Assembly (NCBI RefSeq): GCF_016086655.4 | Contig: NC_052137.2 | Coordinates: forward strand, 7,440,001-7,504,000 | DNA from: Lepeophtheirus salmonis | Taxonomy: Eukaryota; Arthropoda; Copepoda; Siphonostomatoida; Caligidae | DNA length: 64,000 bases | Reading direction: 5' to 3' | In this document: positions 35,270 to 47,150 of the stretch, in pieces | Layout of the letters: the number at the start of each line of letters is the position of its first letter | Numbering within the stretch: position 1 is the stretch's first letter | Notes under the pieces: generated by a model | The model's database searches: none | What the model saw: only the letters and a program-made list of their open reading frames with translations | Told to the model about the DNA's origin: nothing | Translations under genes and position numbers: made by a program

Positions 35270-35615
35270 TTAAAAAAAGGGGTAGTGGGCATCACTCATA
35301 CTGCAAAAATTATTGAAACATTTTTAGCTAACAATATAGCTTTCTAGGACAAGATAATGTGGCCACCATACAGTCAAAATGTCAATCCCATCGACTTTTT
35401 ATTCTACCTGCACATCGGCATGTAGTATCAGTTACCCGAACATTGAGGCCATTAATGTTTTCGTCGACAAGGAGTGGGTTGTCATGGACCCAAACTTCAT
35501 TTGCAATAGTTGCTGCTCCTTTCACAAGATTCTTGCGCATATCTTTGAGGAAAATGACAGCCGAATAGATTTAATCAATTTGACACAGGCTTCGTATCGG
35601 AAAAAAGATTAATAC
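35270..35615 (+). pseudogene. maT/mariner transposase C-terminal fragment
   Basis: Frames give HTAKIIETFLANNIAF, then MWPPYSQNVNPIDFLFYLHI (third Asp kept in NPIDF), and after a frameshift the open frame at 35379-35612 ends with SYPNIEAINVFVDKEWVVMD, FHKILAHIFEEND and SRID. The order matches the C-terminal third of DD37D-type elements. N-terminal and first-Asp regions are absent. Terminal repeats were not identified. Confidence 0.7.
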
Positions 35616-35939
35616 AGATTTTGGCTCAATGTAAAATTAAAGAATGCCCTGCTCTTTTCTTTTTTCTTTATAAGTGTGTAAGTTTCAAGTTCCCACTTGG
35701 TAATGTTTCGTTTATATTTCAAAACCCCATATTCTTGGGTATATTAACTCATTTTGACTTAGGAATCTTCTTTAAAGTCCTTCTACATAGAGCATAATTC
35801 TTTATCTAGGGACAAACGGGTGTGAACCTCCGGTCATTGAGTTCAAGATAATAGTTTCTTCCAAGCGCGTTGTCCATTGATGTATGTCTTTCGATATAAT
35901 TAAATTTAAATTCATATATGTTTATTTATTTTTTGATGG

Positions 35940-36130
35940 ATTTTTAAATCAATTCACGCCGAAGATAGGCGAGAATTCTTCCTTTAGAGAGAGATGTTAA
36001 TACCTCCAAGACCTATTAAATAATGAACAAAGAAGAAAAAAGAGCACACGCCTCCACCGTTTTTCCTTTTTTGATTGATATACCTAGCTTTTTCTTTTCA
36101 CATATCCCTTCTTTATCTATGACTGCCTTT
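35940..36130 (+). repeat. dispersed repeat D, copy 2
   Basis: Partner of 7130-7330, sharing ACCTATTAAATAATGAACAA, AAAGAGCACACGCC and CACATATCCCTTCTTTATCT. Confidence 0.65.
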
Positions 36131-36899
36131 TCTGGCTATCAGTGAAGCGGATATTTTACATTCATCTTCTACTTAATTGATTCATTCCCTATTGTTTTTT
36201 TGGGTTTTTTTTTTAAAACTCCGTTCTTGCTTCGTTTTATATTTCTCATTATTCAACAACATACACAGAGAAAATACAATACTAACAAAATAAATACTAA
36301 ACCTATTAAGTCTAACGTTTAAAAAGTAAAGAATACGTAGAGACTATACATAAGTATGTATCCTTTTTAAAAGAGATACATGAAATATATACATAGGAAG
36401 GGATCCAACAATTACTCTTGTACATTATATATATATTAAGGTGATGTTAATTGAACATATATTGCAAAAAAAAGAGGTCCATTTAATATCAAAATACCTA
36501 CGTAGGCAGCAAGGGATAGTGTAGGATGGAAATATACACATTGAACAACTGCTTAATAAGAAGAAGTTTCTCATTTAAAACCAGATATAAACACATAGAG
36601 AGTAGAATGGTTCCCATTGTACAGGGTGTAAATGCAGATTACCACATCTATCGTGCGTGAGCACGAAACTGTGTGTAAGACGATACACTTTTTAATTTGC
36701 AGTTAAAAATGATATAGCATGGTGATTGCCTCTTGTCAGCTTGTCATTGAATCAATTGATATCTGGGAAATATGTAAAACAGAGTCATAAATTATATAAT
36801 CTTGATTATCATCATGGTGAACATGAACCCGACCCCTTTCTTACCTTGTCAAGATATCCACAAAAATCTTCCGTGACCTTTGATTTTCCTGTCACACTG
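36131..36899. other. intronic sequence, nothing identified
   Basis: The 64-codon frame at 36726-36920 is not supported by any motif. It could contain the unseen distal part of the element ending at 37083. Confidence 0.4.
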
Positions 36900-37083
36900 T
36901 CTACTGTAATTTGGAGATAGGTGTACCTAAGACGCGGGAGAGGCTTAGGTCATGTCCTTGTAAATCTACACACTTTTTCAACGGATGCATGCTCCCATCT
37001 TTGTAACTTCGCTAAGAGAAGTGTGTAGAGTTATAAGTGGACCATCTTCACGTTGAGGTCGATAACTTTTCAGACCATCCTCG
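36900..37083 (-). mobile_element. terminal part of a mariner-type element (8.6 kb family)
   Basis: On the minus strand from 37083 the sequence starts CGAGGATGGTCTGAAAAGTT and continues ATCGACCTCAACGTGAAGAT. This matches both ends of the 8566-9159 element. The opposite TIR was not found and no transposase motif is visible, so only one end can be placed. Confidence 0.55.
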
Positions 37084-37384
37084 TAGATGGGGCAATCTGT
37101 TTTAAAAACAAAATACAGCTTTTTAAATTTCTGGATATTTTCGGCATATGTGATGATAATATTGCAAAATGCAATAGGTCATGTGTATAAAAATGTGTGC
37201 AATTTTTAATTTTTGTACAAGTTGCAACCACAAAATGCGGTAAATAATTTTAAATGAAGGATTTACAGAAAATAAAACAAGGATAATACAAAAAATAAAT
37301 ATTCTATTAATTATCGATATATTAATGGTGTAATTTTTGGTTTATTTTAATAGAAATTACTTACATAGAACTATGAACCTTGGA

Positions 37385-37799
37385 GAGGTAAAAGAACTCT
37401 TTCAAAAATCCAAACTGTACACGGAGAAACATGTGAGGGATTTCAGACCAGACACAAGCATTTTAAAAAAACCATCTACTCCCTTGCAATTTGCAAGACT
37501 CATTTGAATGAGTCTTTTGAGCTCGTTTTTGACACTCCCCCCCAGTCCTGATGTCAACCCCGTTGATTACACATTTTGAGGGCATGTCCAGGGAAAGGCC
37601 AGCAGTGTCCATCATTCAAATACCGAGGACCTCAAAGACACTGTCCGCTAGCACTGGGACGCCAAAATTAATAATTAAGAGAGCTTGGACATACATCTAT
37701 TTATAGTATTGATTTTGTGGAAATTATATTGTTAATTAATCAATTATCTCTTGTTGAAGCTTTAAAGGCAAAGTTTTCATATTTTAATGAACCATCTGG
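37385..37799 (+). mobile_element. mariner-family 3' remnant with right TIR
   Basis: Transposase C-terminus: SPDVNPVDYTF (third Asp kept), a stop, GHVQGKASSVHHSNTEDLKD, stop, HWDAKINN. The right TIR, read in reverse complement, starts CCAGATGGTTCATTAAAATA and is flanked by TA at 37800-37801. The 5' two thirds are deleted. Same family as 18810-19678. Confidence 0.75.
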
Positions 37800-38539
37800 T
37801 ACTTTATAACCACGTAATTTTAGTAGATATAATGCACAATTTTCTGATAAAAGTTGCAAATTGAAAAGATAATATAAGAAGAAGGATATATGACTCAAGT
37901 GGGGAAAGGGGGAGGAGGTGCCAACGATAGACTTCCACGGCTGAGACAAGTCAAATTAAAACATTGATTTTTAAGGGCCACCCTAATATAAAATATACAA
38001 GCATATAACGATTTGGTTGTGAGAGGTCCCATTGGAGCCATCAACTGTGAAAACAGAGTTTATATTGTAATAATAATAGAAAAAGGTTGTTCTTTATATA
38101 CAATGAAAATGTGCCAAATTGCATATGAGCTCTTAAAATAACTCGATTTGGAGGTTTTGTTGTACAGACGTAGTTGATGAGAGTTTTATGTGTAATTTGC
38201 GGCCTACAAAATGTTCTACTAAAATAATTTATTAATAAAAATGTAAAATAGTTAGATTAAAAATATATGTACAGGATAGCTCATATTTCTTGTCACTTTT
38301 TTAAAGTCTAAATTACATGCATACATACTTATAAACATTTCAAAAAAAATACTCAGTTACAACTAAATTTCTTTGGCTATCAGCTTTCAAATGATATATT
38401 ATGTACTAATTGGAGTGAACATGTCGATACAAACACGACTCAGACTTTGAAATGTTTATTTGATCGTGTCTTAATTGTCAAATAAATTACTCCCATAAAA
38501 CAATGCATCCAGCTTGGTCAATAGTAAAGATCTTTTTGA

Positions 38540-38870
38540 CTATATCTTTTTTTTAAACTAACGATCGACTTGTATAGTACGGATTGCTTTTGTATAAGTG
38601 TAAAGAGTCAACATTTGACGACCTCAAACCAAGCTCCTTGAGCATTAATGAAACTTTTATCTTCAAAACTTCCATGTTTATTCCAATTATTATCATGGAT
38701 AATGTTGAACCATTTTTGATGGTCCCTGGAGAGCTCTTAACCGGTTTATCAGGCCCTCTCCAACGGTGGACAACCTCTTTATGATTATATACATTTTTAT
38801 GCGTTTTTTTATCAGTGGGAAGGTCCGGATATTTACTTTTAAGATGTCGCAATCTTAAATTTATTGCCGA
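38540..38870 (-). pseudogene. possible hAT-type BED zinc-finger remnant
   Basis: On the minus strand an open frame of 99 codons begins with NLRLRHLKSKYPDLPTDKK. This resembles the end of a BED finger (NLRRHLKSKHP), the DNA-binding domain of many hAT transposases and some host proteins. The second zinc His is Tyr here and the upstream Cys pair is not readable because of a stop. The remainder of the frame (VVHRWRGPDKP, IIIGINMEVLKIKVSLMLKE) is not recognised. Chance resemblance is possible. Confidence 0.3.
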
Positions 38871-38957
38871 CTAGGCAATCTATAAAAAATTGAATTATGA
38901 ATTATGGGATGTAAACGGCGTTGTGTTGAGACATAATATAAATAAACACTAATAAAT

Positions 38958-39060
38958 GCCAGGCCACCCCAATATACTCGGGTATGTAAACAAAAGACTA
39001 ATCATTAAAAAACTTTATTTCACTAGTAAGTCAGCCTGACTAAATAAATAATAAGTCAAG
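38958..39060 (+). repeat. dispersed repeat G, copy 1
   Basis: Shares CTCGGGTATGTAAACAAAAG and AAGTCAGCCTGACTAAATAA-like blocks with 39948-40050, same orientation, about 100 bp. Non-coding. Confidence 0.6.
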
Positions 39061-39947
39061 GTCAATGTTCGCTATTTGACCATTGCGCTATGATCAAATC
39101 AACGATACGTTGTTTTTTACGTGTTAGCATCAATATTTTAACTACAATTGGAGCATGTGATGCACTATTTGAAAGTTGAGAGCCTAAGAACTCCAGGAGT
39201 GCCAACTACTGTTAGAAATTTTTTATAAATAAGTGTTTAATTTAAACTTTAAAAACCCCAACGATAAATATTCAGTGCAAGAATAATCCATACTCACTTT
39301 TCCAAAAAGAAAAAAAAAATATGCCAGCGTGTTTTTGTGTTGATGAGCTATTTATTTATTGTATAGCTTCTAGAATTTTTAAATGTGTTATGTTATGACT
39401 TATGTTAATATGAATTTGATTAATGATTCCAAACGTCAGAAACATAGCATCATCATCTTGAGGTAAACTTTTTATTTTATAGAGTTTACGTTACCCTCTT
39501 CTTTCCTTCTGGAAAAATCACTTTAACCCTTCTTTATCAACCTTTTTAACTTGAAATTTTGTATATATATATATATGTGATTATGATGTACGTAGGCTTG
39601 ACATTCTTACCCAAGCTCACCTCCGCCCCATTCCCCCTCAAAAAAAAAGTTGAAAAAACTGCCATCAATGCTGACACGACTCATAATAAATCAAAGTCAA
39701 GAGAGAAGAAGCGTGTTTACCCTTCATATTATTGATGTTGATATTTCTGTAGAAATAATTTGACTTAAAGCTTTCTTCATAATATTCTGTTGGTACATAT
39801 ATAAATATTAGTAGTGTTGGATTCGACATAAAAACTACCGAGTTTGAGTAATTGAAAGATATAATAATAAACCATTGATTGCCGCAAGATGGCGTAGATG
39901 TACTAAGTTCCATATTAAGCAAAAAAGTATAGAAATACTAATTAACG
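39061..39947. other. intronic sequence, nothing identified
   Basis: No coding motif. There is a (TA)n microsatellite near 39561-39575. The 85-codon minus-strand frame at 39665-39922 is not conserved-looking. Confidence 0.4.
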
Positions 39948-40050
39948 CTAGGTGGCGCCACTATCCTTGGGTATGTAAAAAAAAATACTAATAAGTAAAT
40001 CTGGCTAATGCCACTAAGTCAGCTTAATTAACTTAATAATTATTTATCAA
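39948..40050 (+). repeat. dispersed repeat G, copy 2
   Basis: Partner of 38958-39060: CCTTGGGTATGTAAAAAAAA then CACTAAGTCAGCTTAATTAA. Confidence 0.6.
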
Positions 40051-40329
40051 AAAATATAGGTAATTAAAAAAAATATTTATTTGCAGAATAGGAAGTTACA
40101 ATTTCAGATTGTTCTAAATTAAATTAATTTAGTTTGTCATGTATGGTTATTAACAGCTGGATTGTTCAACAATCCACAAGATTGTGCAGATACGGGGCAA
40201 TCGTTATTATTTACTCATTTCTATTATCTAAATTTTGAGAGGTTTAGATTCTTTTTTTTTCAGAATTTTTCTTTGAGCAACGCTGTAGAAGAAATCTGTT
40301 AATTGGTAAGAAAAACATTTTCTAGTCGC

Positions 40330-40905
40330 CACCATGAGCACAGAGTACGAGAAGAGGGTTGAGTTAGCAGCACTCCTACGCGCAGAATTGTCCCAGAAGG
40401 CTACCAGGGAGAAGACTGGGGCCTCAACTACAACATTGGTTATAAGAAAATTGTAAAAATGAATTACTCTTAATCTCTCAAAATTTGCATTATAGAAATT
40501 AAAGTGAAAGTTTTGTGGAAAGGTAGGGTCTTATGAATGAAGATTCTTATATAAACTTTCACCTCAATTAAAAACAAAACAAACGAGAACAAGGGAAATG
40601 GAGCAACAAAGGAAATTGGGCCATAACAAAGTTGGAGAACAACTTTTTTTTCACTCTGGCTTCCTGAGAGATAACTTTCTGGCCTTTTAAGGTCTCCATA
40701 TGTAGTGGTACCATAGATTAAACTATGTAAGCACGTCTGGAAGAAAAGTGTGTGCTAATCCCCACAAGAGTGTCCATTATTTCGGGTGTTCTATCAAGAA
40801 GGAGAAGACCAAGCACGAGTCTAGCTACATAGTCCAGGTCTGTAAGGGATTTAAGACTCGTATTGAGGCAATTATTAGATCTGATGGTCAATATATCGAA
40901 TAAAA
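40330..40905 (+). pseudogene. Tc1/mariner transposase, internally deleted
   Basis: The ATG at 40334, in a good context (GCCACCATGA), opens MSTEYEKRVELAALLRAEL and SQKATREKTGASTTTL, a transposase HTH. It then breaks off near 40440. The C-terminus reappears at about 40750: CANPHKSVHYFGCSIKKEK, SSYIVQVCKGF, KTRIEAIIRSDGQYIE and a stop at 40901-40903. The entire catalytic domain is missing. TIRs were not identified. Confidence 0.7.
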
Positions 40906-41379
40906 GTTGTTTAAATCACTATTTTTAGATACTATTGTTATTCAATATCCTCACCAAACCTCTCGTTTAAATTTACCTTTAAAAAAATTGAAAATAATAA
41001 AATGTTTACTACTAGATAAGGTCGACCCTGTAATAGATTTCAAATTATAGAATCAACAAATAAGTATTTGAGCCCTTTCCGATGTTGTAAGTTTGCCCAT
41101 CGATATTGAAAAGAACAGTCCACAACACCATATTATGAATGCTGAAACAAAGGGTCAAGGGTCAATGTTGTTTTTCCTGTAAAATTTGCATAAGAGAGAA
41201 TTTTGTTGCAAAATAAATGAAAGAAAAGGTATACCACCAAAAATTTGTAATTGAGGAATGACTTTATCAAATTGAACAAGCAGCTAGAAATGAGATTAAT
41301 CTATACTCGAATACTTTTAGTTTTGATCGTTCGAGTTTATTCGACTTTAGCCCCGATCTATCCCTATTATTCACCCATT

Positions 41380-41612
41380 TACTTTCCTTGTACATAAACA
41401 TTTTTTAAGTATGGTAAGTAGTCAAATGAATAAAGGTTGTCAATTTTAAAAATAGTAAATTTCCCATTTGTGTTTATACTTTAATAATTTTTCCCCTTGA
41501 CTTTTGGTGTTTACACTCAAAATAAATGAAAAAAATATATGTTTTTCCCCTTTTACGTACTATAAAAAATATACAAAATGTGTAAGGATACACAAATATT
41601 TTATGTATACAA
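41380..41612 (+). repeat. dispersed repeat E, copy 2
   Basis: Partner of 29745-29955. It is followed at 41630-41760 by a GGTCCACGG/ACCGAAAGAATCGGT region that resembles 45110-45240, suggesting the two repeats can occur as a unit. Confidence 0.65.
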
Positions 41613-41760
41613 CTCATAAATCAGGAGATTGGTCCACGGATTGAAACCGAAAGAATCGGTGCACAATTCAAAAAAGGTTAAACCTTTGTCTACGTTCTGG
41701 AAAAAATATCAAATGAGAGAAAGGAAAAAAATATTCAGTCTTGGATTCCGTCTCAACACT

Positions 41761-43911
41761 AATATATACGTATTGATAGGAGCTTGAAGCTACAAATTCA
41801 TGATATTTACCCATATAATTTGTAAAAACTATTTTATCTTTTTTTTATATTAAATTTAATTTCCTTAGGGAATATCCTTAATGAAATTATATACAACGGT
41901 ACCCCTACATATAAAATATATTAACATATTTATATGAGGGCATAAGTTTAGAAATAATAAGTATGATGGAAGCCTAACCCAAAGAACTCAGATGTTTGTT
42001 AGAAGGTGACAAAAAAAGTTTAACTTTACTTCACAGTTATTCATGGATTTTCAATTCACACAATTCTAGCAGTAACAAAATCTGGTTCCACTTATTAAAA
42101 TGGTGGTATTTCAGAGATCTTGATATTTCCTCAGGTAATACACACTGTTAAAAGTGAGAGAACCACCCATTGTTGTAGCAATCCTTTAGAACAATTAAGA
42201 TCTAAAGCACGATCAATGGTCATTAGTTACAGATGTTTGCAAAAAAGAAAAAAAAAGACTATCATATGTCTATAATTGTTACTTGAAAAAAGCAATTAGA
42301 GCCTTGTATCATTTCTCAATAAATACGAGGATCATTATCGATTTCATTTGTCAGTTCCATTAAAAAAAAATATAGGGAGAGACAATCAAACTACTTGAGA
42401 GTTTTTTTGTTTGTGCATCCAGATTCTATGTAAATGGTACGTCAGCACAAAAACAAGCTGCAATAACTTTTCACAAAAGTGTGTTTAGATTCTTTATCTA
42501 ATTAGCGTACATTTCAAACGACAAACTGTTTCTATAAATCATTCAAAGTACCTGCAAATTGCAATTAAAAATTGTAAAATTAATTATCAATCAATAATAG
42601 AAAAAGGATAAAATATATTGTAATTGAAAGGCCATATCGGAACTAATCATAGTCTCATATATAAAATAAAGGCTGTAGGTTATAGCTAATATTTCCATGT
42701 ATATTAATTCATCCCAGAAGTTAGAATATGAAACATATATTTGACTGAAATAAGTCAATAAAGTAATTGTGCGTAGTTTTATACATTTGGAATTATTCAT
42801 TATTTTGATATTTGTTGAAGATTGTTTTTGTATTGAAATATAATTGACATATGATGAATGGAGAATGATCAGGAATGCAACCTACATTTTTAAAGTTTCG
42901 AGAAAATAAAAGTTTTAGACGTGTGGCCATTTTAGACTCAAATTTGGGTTTTTTCTCATTTTTTATCATTTCTGGTTACAGATTGTTTTGATGTTGACAC
43001 ACCAAATTATATTTTATTACATCACAAACAACTTTTATCTTCTACCTATTATGTTCAACTTTATTTTAAAATCCATTAGCCTTTCTCCTACATATTATTT
43101 GTTTGGTGATAACATATGACATGTAAATTTATCTTTTCAAACTCTGGACTAAAATATATGTAGATTTATGTTCTATACTTTGAGTAATGGAAAAAATAAA
43201 GAAACTGATGATATGCTTGTGAATGGATCCTCTCCAAAGGTTTTTATATACGAGAAATTTTGTCCATTTTGTGAAAATGGACAAAATTGAGTATCCCTCT
43301 GTTGGTTCAGTTTCGGTGCAATAAATCTTTAATTGATTCACTCAATGTCCCTCCAAAAAGAAACAATAAAAAGGCTATTTAATATGCCATATTTTCACTT
43401 TCATATAATTGCTTCACAACTTTTAAAATAAATTACATATTTACATTTCGTAATATTCAAATACTACATAGTATTTTATTCGATACTGTATGATAATATT
43501 ACTAAATGGTAATATTTTATTAAAAATGTAGCTTAGCATTTGGATTTTTGTATGATGGGCAAAAATGTATTACTAGGAACAGTAATATGTTTTTATTATT
43601 TATTATATATACGTCGAGGGATCAGCAGGAAATTGTATTCCTGTCCTTTTGGAAATGGAGCAAAAATATACCTTAAGGATACTTTATTACTTCATTTATT
43701 TATCAATAAGAATAAACTATAAAATAACCATGACATATCAAGCAAGATGACAGAATTGTCCCGTACAACAAAATACATACGTAAGGTATTTTTGTATTAG
43801 CGAAGTCATGCCCTGATGTACACAGGGTACGATTGGGTAAATTCTGCTCATAAAAAAGGAATGGCGTAGAGATGCTCACTTTTTACATGCCGATTTGAAA
43901 CTTCTGAACAA
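41761..43911. other. intronic sequence, nothing identified
   Basis: No transposase motif or repeat partner was recognised. Short frames at 42591-42800, 43129-43341 and 43540-43722 lack conserved motifs. Confidence 0.35.
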
Positions 43912-44629
43912 AGTATTTATATTTAAAAAGTAATATTGTTGTTACTACAACAGAATGAGTTGGAAAGGAATTCTTGGAGAAACTCCTCCATATAACACTG
44001 GCTAGTGTTTTATCAGTCCTTTTATTCAATACTTTCCAGTCTTAGTATCGGTTCTATCAGTACTTGGGATGGGTCCTTCCAATTGTCTGTACTAGAACGG
44101 ATAAAAAAGAAGATATAAAGTTGAATGACTTCTTCAAGGACCAAACTTTACCAGTTTAAGGACTGATATTCAGGACTCGACGGAACTGGGCCGAGACTGA
44201 ACTAGACTGGACGGCAGTTTTCAGTCCGAAGCAAGGATCATTACAACCCTCCTACATTTATATTTGAAAAGTAATGTAATTGTTAATGCAACAGGATGAG
44301 TAGGAAAGGAATGCCTTGGAGAGACTCCACAACAAACGGTGATAGTTTGATATAAATAAAGTTGATATGATTTTTAGATATTGTTGTGTCGATCCTTTTA
44401 TTTGGTCCATTCCAGTCTTATGACTGGTCTTATAACCCCTTGGGATCGATCCTTGGAACTGTCAGTACAAAAACTGATTTTTTTTTAAAAAGAAAAAAGT
44501 TAAGTGGCGTAATCAAAGACAGAATTTTAATAGTTTTAGGACTGAAATTCAGGATTAGACCGGGGTGAGACTGAAGAGAAAGAAACTCCAGTCTTCAGTC
44601 TTAAGTAAGGACCAACATAACACTACAAA
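43912..44629 (+). repeat. 350-bp tandem duplication, each copy carrying a GTGTTGTG-end MITE
   Basis: Copy 1 starts TATTTATATTTAAAAAGTAA with ATGAGTTGGAAAGGAATTCT. Copy 2 (from about 44265) starts ATTTATATTTGAAAAGTAAT with ATGAGTAGGAAAGGAATGCC. Each is followed by a foldback element (44001-44258 and 44377-44629) of the 26902-27350 family, with GGTCC/GGACC-rich arms and ends near TTGTTGTGTCGATCC and GGACCAACATAACAC. The copies have diverged substantially. Confidence 0.7.
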
Positions 44630-46029
44630 TTAGCTTTGCTTAGAATACGGAAAGAGGAACTAGCTCTGAATTATATGTTTCACCGCGATGGTAGCTCCTC
44701 GCATCATTTGACTATTTAACTACAGGTGTTATTTAACGTCTGGTACGTCTTATCAGTTGACGCAAGGTACTAATATCACGTCAAAACCTCATAATATTTT
44801 AAACAATAATTATGACTGAAAAGATTATGAATAGGGAAAAATCCTAGCAAAATATCCCATGAAATAATTCGAGCTTTTTGACAGAGATTCGTCTTCATTT
44901 TACAGTTTAGAATTTCAGATCATGTGATGCTTTGAAAACTAAATAGAAGGAGCCCTAGTGGCTATGCCTGTAAATGAAACAGTCCTTATAGATCCCCTGA
45001 GTTGTGTTTTAAAATTGCAAACATCGACCTATAACAATGTCACATGAAGTTAAATGTGTAGGATAAATCATATTTGCACATCTCATAAATCAAAAGTGGG
45101 ATAAAACTCGTTCATAAATTGTGGACCGAAAAATCGGTCCCCAATTTGAAAACAATTACATTTCTGTCTACGGTCTTAGATCGTGGTCTGGACAGAAATC
45201 CAGATCGGTCTGGAAAAAATCACCTAAGATCGAACGGAAAAAAAAGAGGGCATGAGAAAAACTAACAATATATATATTATCTGCAGCCTAGGCTAATATC
45301 AGTAGAGATTGCTTGAGGGCGCTGGTGTCTCTTATATGTGATAATTATAATTATCATACAGGGAGTTGTATTATTTTATTGCAATATGGTACCACTCTCT
45401 TTCCCCTTATTTACAAACTAATATAAGTCAATAATGCCCAAATTGATTTAATATTACAAGATTGGAAGAAACAAAAAAGGTAAGGAGGTGCTTTTTTCTC
45501 ATCTTCAAATGTCCTTCTACTTACGAATAATGTGGACCAAATCAATCGAGTGAATAAGAAAAGTTATTTTTATTTTTTTTGCAAAGTTAAGTAATTACAT
45601 ATACAAAATTTATTCCTCTCTTCTTTCTTTGTTAGGTTTGCAAAAACTTTTGTTTAGTTTTTCTCTGATTAATATTGAACTTCTTAGAAATAATATTAAA
45701 TTACATTCAACTAATTTATTCATATTATGTACTATTCAAAGCTGTAAAACAGAGTGATCGACAATACAGAGTTAGATTGGGTATATTAATTTTTCCGGGC
45801 ACGCTATTGCTTCAAATATATACCAGGTAGTGCCTTATCTACAAGGGCAGAAGTAATTGGGGGCCATCTACCTTAATTTTTTTACATCTACAAAAACCAA
45901 ATTCTAAATTTTTTTTGTGCTTAAAAAATCGTTTATTTTTGAATGTGCCCAAGTTCTATGGTTTTTTTTTTTTCGAGTTTATCATTGTTTAATGCTTTTA
46001 AAATAACTAGAGGTTGTACTTGGGTCTAC
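44630..46029. repeat. intronic sequence with a GGTCCGG repeat at about 45110-45240
   Basis: The short inverted motif GACCGAAAAATCGGTCC at 45123-45140 is followed by GTCTACGGTCTTAGATCGTG, similar to GTCTACGGTCTGAGATCCCG at 46477. The family is dispersed and non-coding. The rest is unassigned. Confidence 0.45.
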
Positions 46030-46090
46030 TTGGAGTTATCAGGTGTCGAGCACAGACAGACAGACAAACATTGTTTTATTTATATTGAAA
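46030..46090 (+). repeat. possible non-LTR retroelement 3' tail
   Basis: The sequence GGTGTCGAGCACAGACAGAC followed by AGACAAACATTGTTTTATTT resembles the 3' ends of RTE-clade elements seen in many arthropods. No reverse transcriptase sequence is visible upstream, so at most a 5'-truncated copy or derived SINE is present. Confidence 0.35.
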
Positions 46091-46959
46091 TGTACTTTTC
46101 TTTTCTTTTTGATGCCTCTCTTGCAATGACAATTTCTAAATTAGGATGTGAGTCATCTAATTTTAAAGGAAAAGAAATATGGTACCTCCCTTTGGCTTCA
46201 CGTAATTATAGAAATGTTTAAAAAGAGGTTTAAAAGATATTTGAACAAATATTTATCCTGCCTGATAATTTTCTTATTTACTTTGTGTTTTTTTTCTTCT
46301 AAAAGATTGATATTTAGATTATTAGTTGAAATTCTACCTTGGAGCAATGAATACAAACTATAATGTTTATTGATGTACTTGTTACAGGATTACTCCCGTT
46401 TATTTATATTTTGTATGTTCCGTTTTAATTATAAACCAAATAAATAATGTAAAAAAAAATAATGATGAAATTTTGGTCTACGGTCTGAGATCCCGGTCTG
46501 GACTGAAACTTAAGTTCAACTGGTTCCAGAAAAATCCCAAAAAGACAGAACCCAGGAAAAAAATCGTTCTATAACCGAGCCTCAACAACAGTACAAACCT
46601 ATTTTGCACCTATACATAAACGTAAAAGTACTTAATGAACTATATTGTATAAGTAGAATGAGGCTTAATAATTGTGTGTATTTAATGGATTTTGTATTAA
46701 CTTGGGGAAAAAAGAATCTTTAACTAATAGAATAATAATGGTTTCAAATCAAGTCCATAATAAACTTACATTAGTTGTGTGAGGAATTTTTCCAGGTTAA
46801 TTCCTGTTTTAAATCGGACATGTTCCTTACTTTCATTTCCGTATACATATAACTAACTAATGGTCCGTTTTTAAAAAAGAAATATAAATTAATATAGCAA
46901 AGTTTGTTTTTTTCCTTTGTTTGATTATCAAAATAATCAATTAAAAGAATTTAAATTGT

Positions 46960-47150
46960 AGAATTGGCGTAGCTCAATGGACAACGCGCTCAGGAGGAAT
47001 TATTCTCTTGAAATCAATGTGCGTAGAATTGCGTAGCTGTTGTTCCTAGGGAAATAAATATACTTTATGCATATGGATTTCACACAAGATTCTTTGGTCA
47101 GGTGAACTATATGTAATACTATAATGTTTACTGCTTGACAATGAATGCCA
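46960..47150 (+). repeat. repeat with tRNA-like A box and a shared 3' block
   Basis: Begins GGCGTAGCTCAATGG (A-box-like) and continues to GGATTTCACACAAGATTCTT and GTAATACTATAATGTTTACT. That block recurs at 50357-50413 (GGGATTTCACACAAGATTCC, GATACTATAATGTTTACT). No B box is readable, so a tRNA gene is not supported. A decayed tRNA-derived SINE is possible. Confidence 0.4.

Noticed and set aside
45943..46363. Overlapping 92- and 71-codon ORFs as a gene
   Set aside because: They cross a T-run and the putative retroelement tail, with F/L/K-rich composition and no conserved motif.
46968..47040. tRNA gene suggested by GGCGTAGCTCAATGG
   Set aside because: Only the A-box-like part fits. The D stem does not pair well, no B box (GGTTCGA-type) is present at the right distance, and the acceptor ends do not pair. 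Kept only as a possible decayed tRNA-derived repeat.
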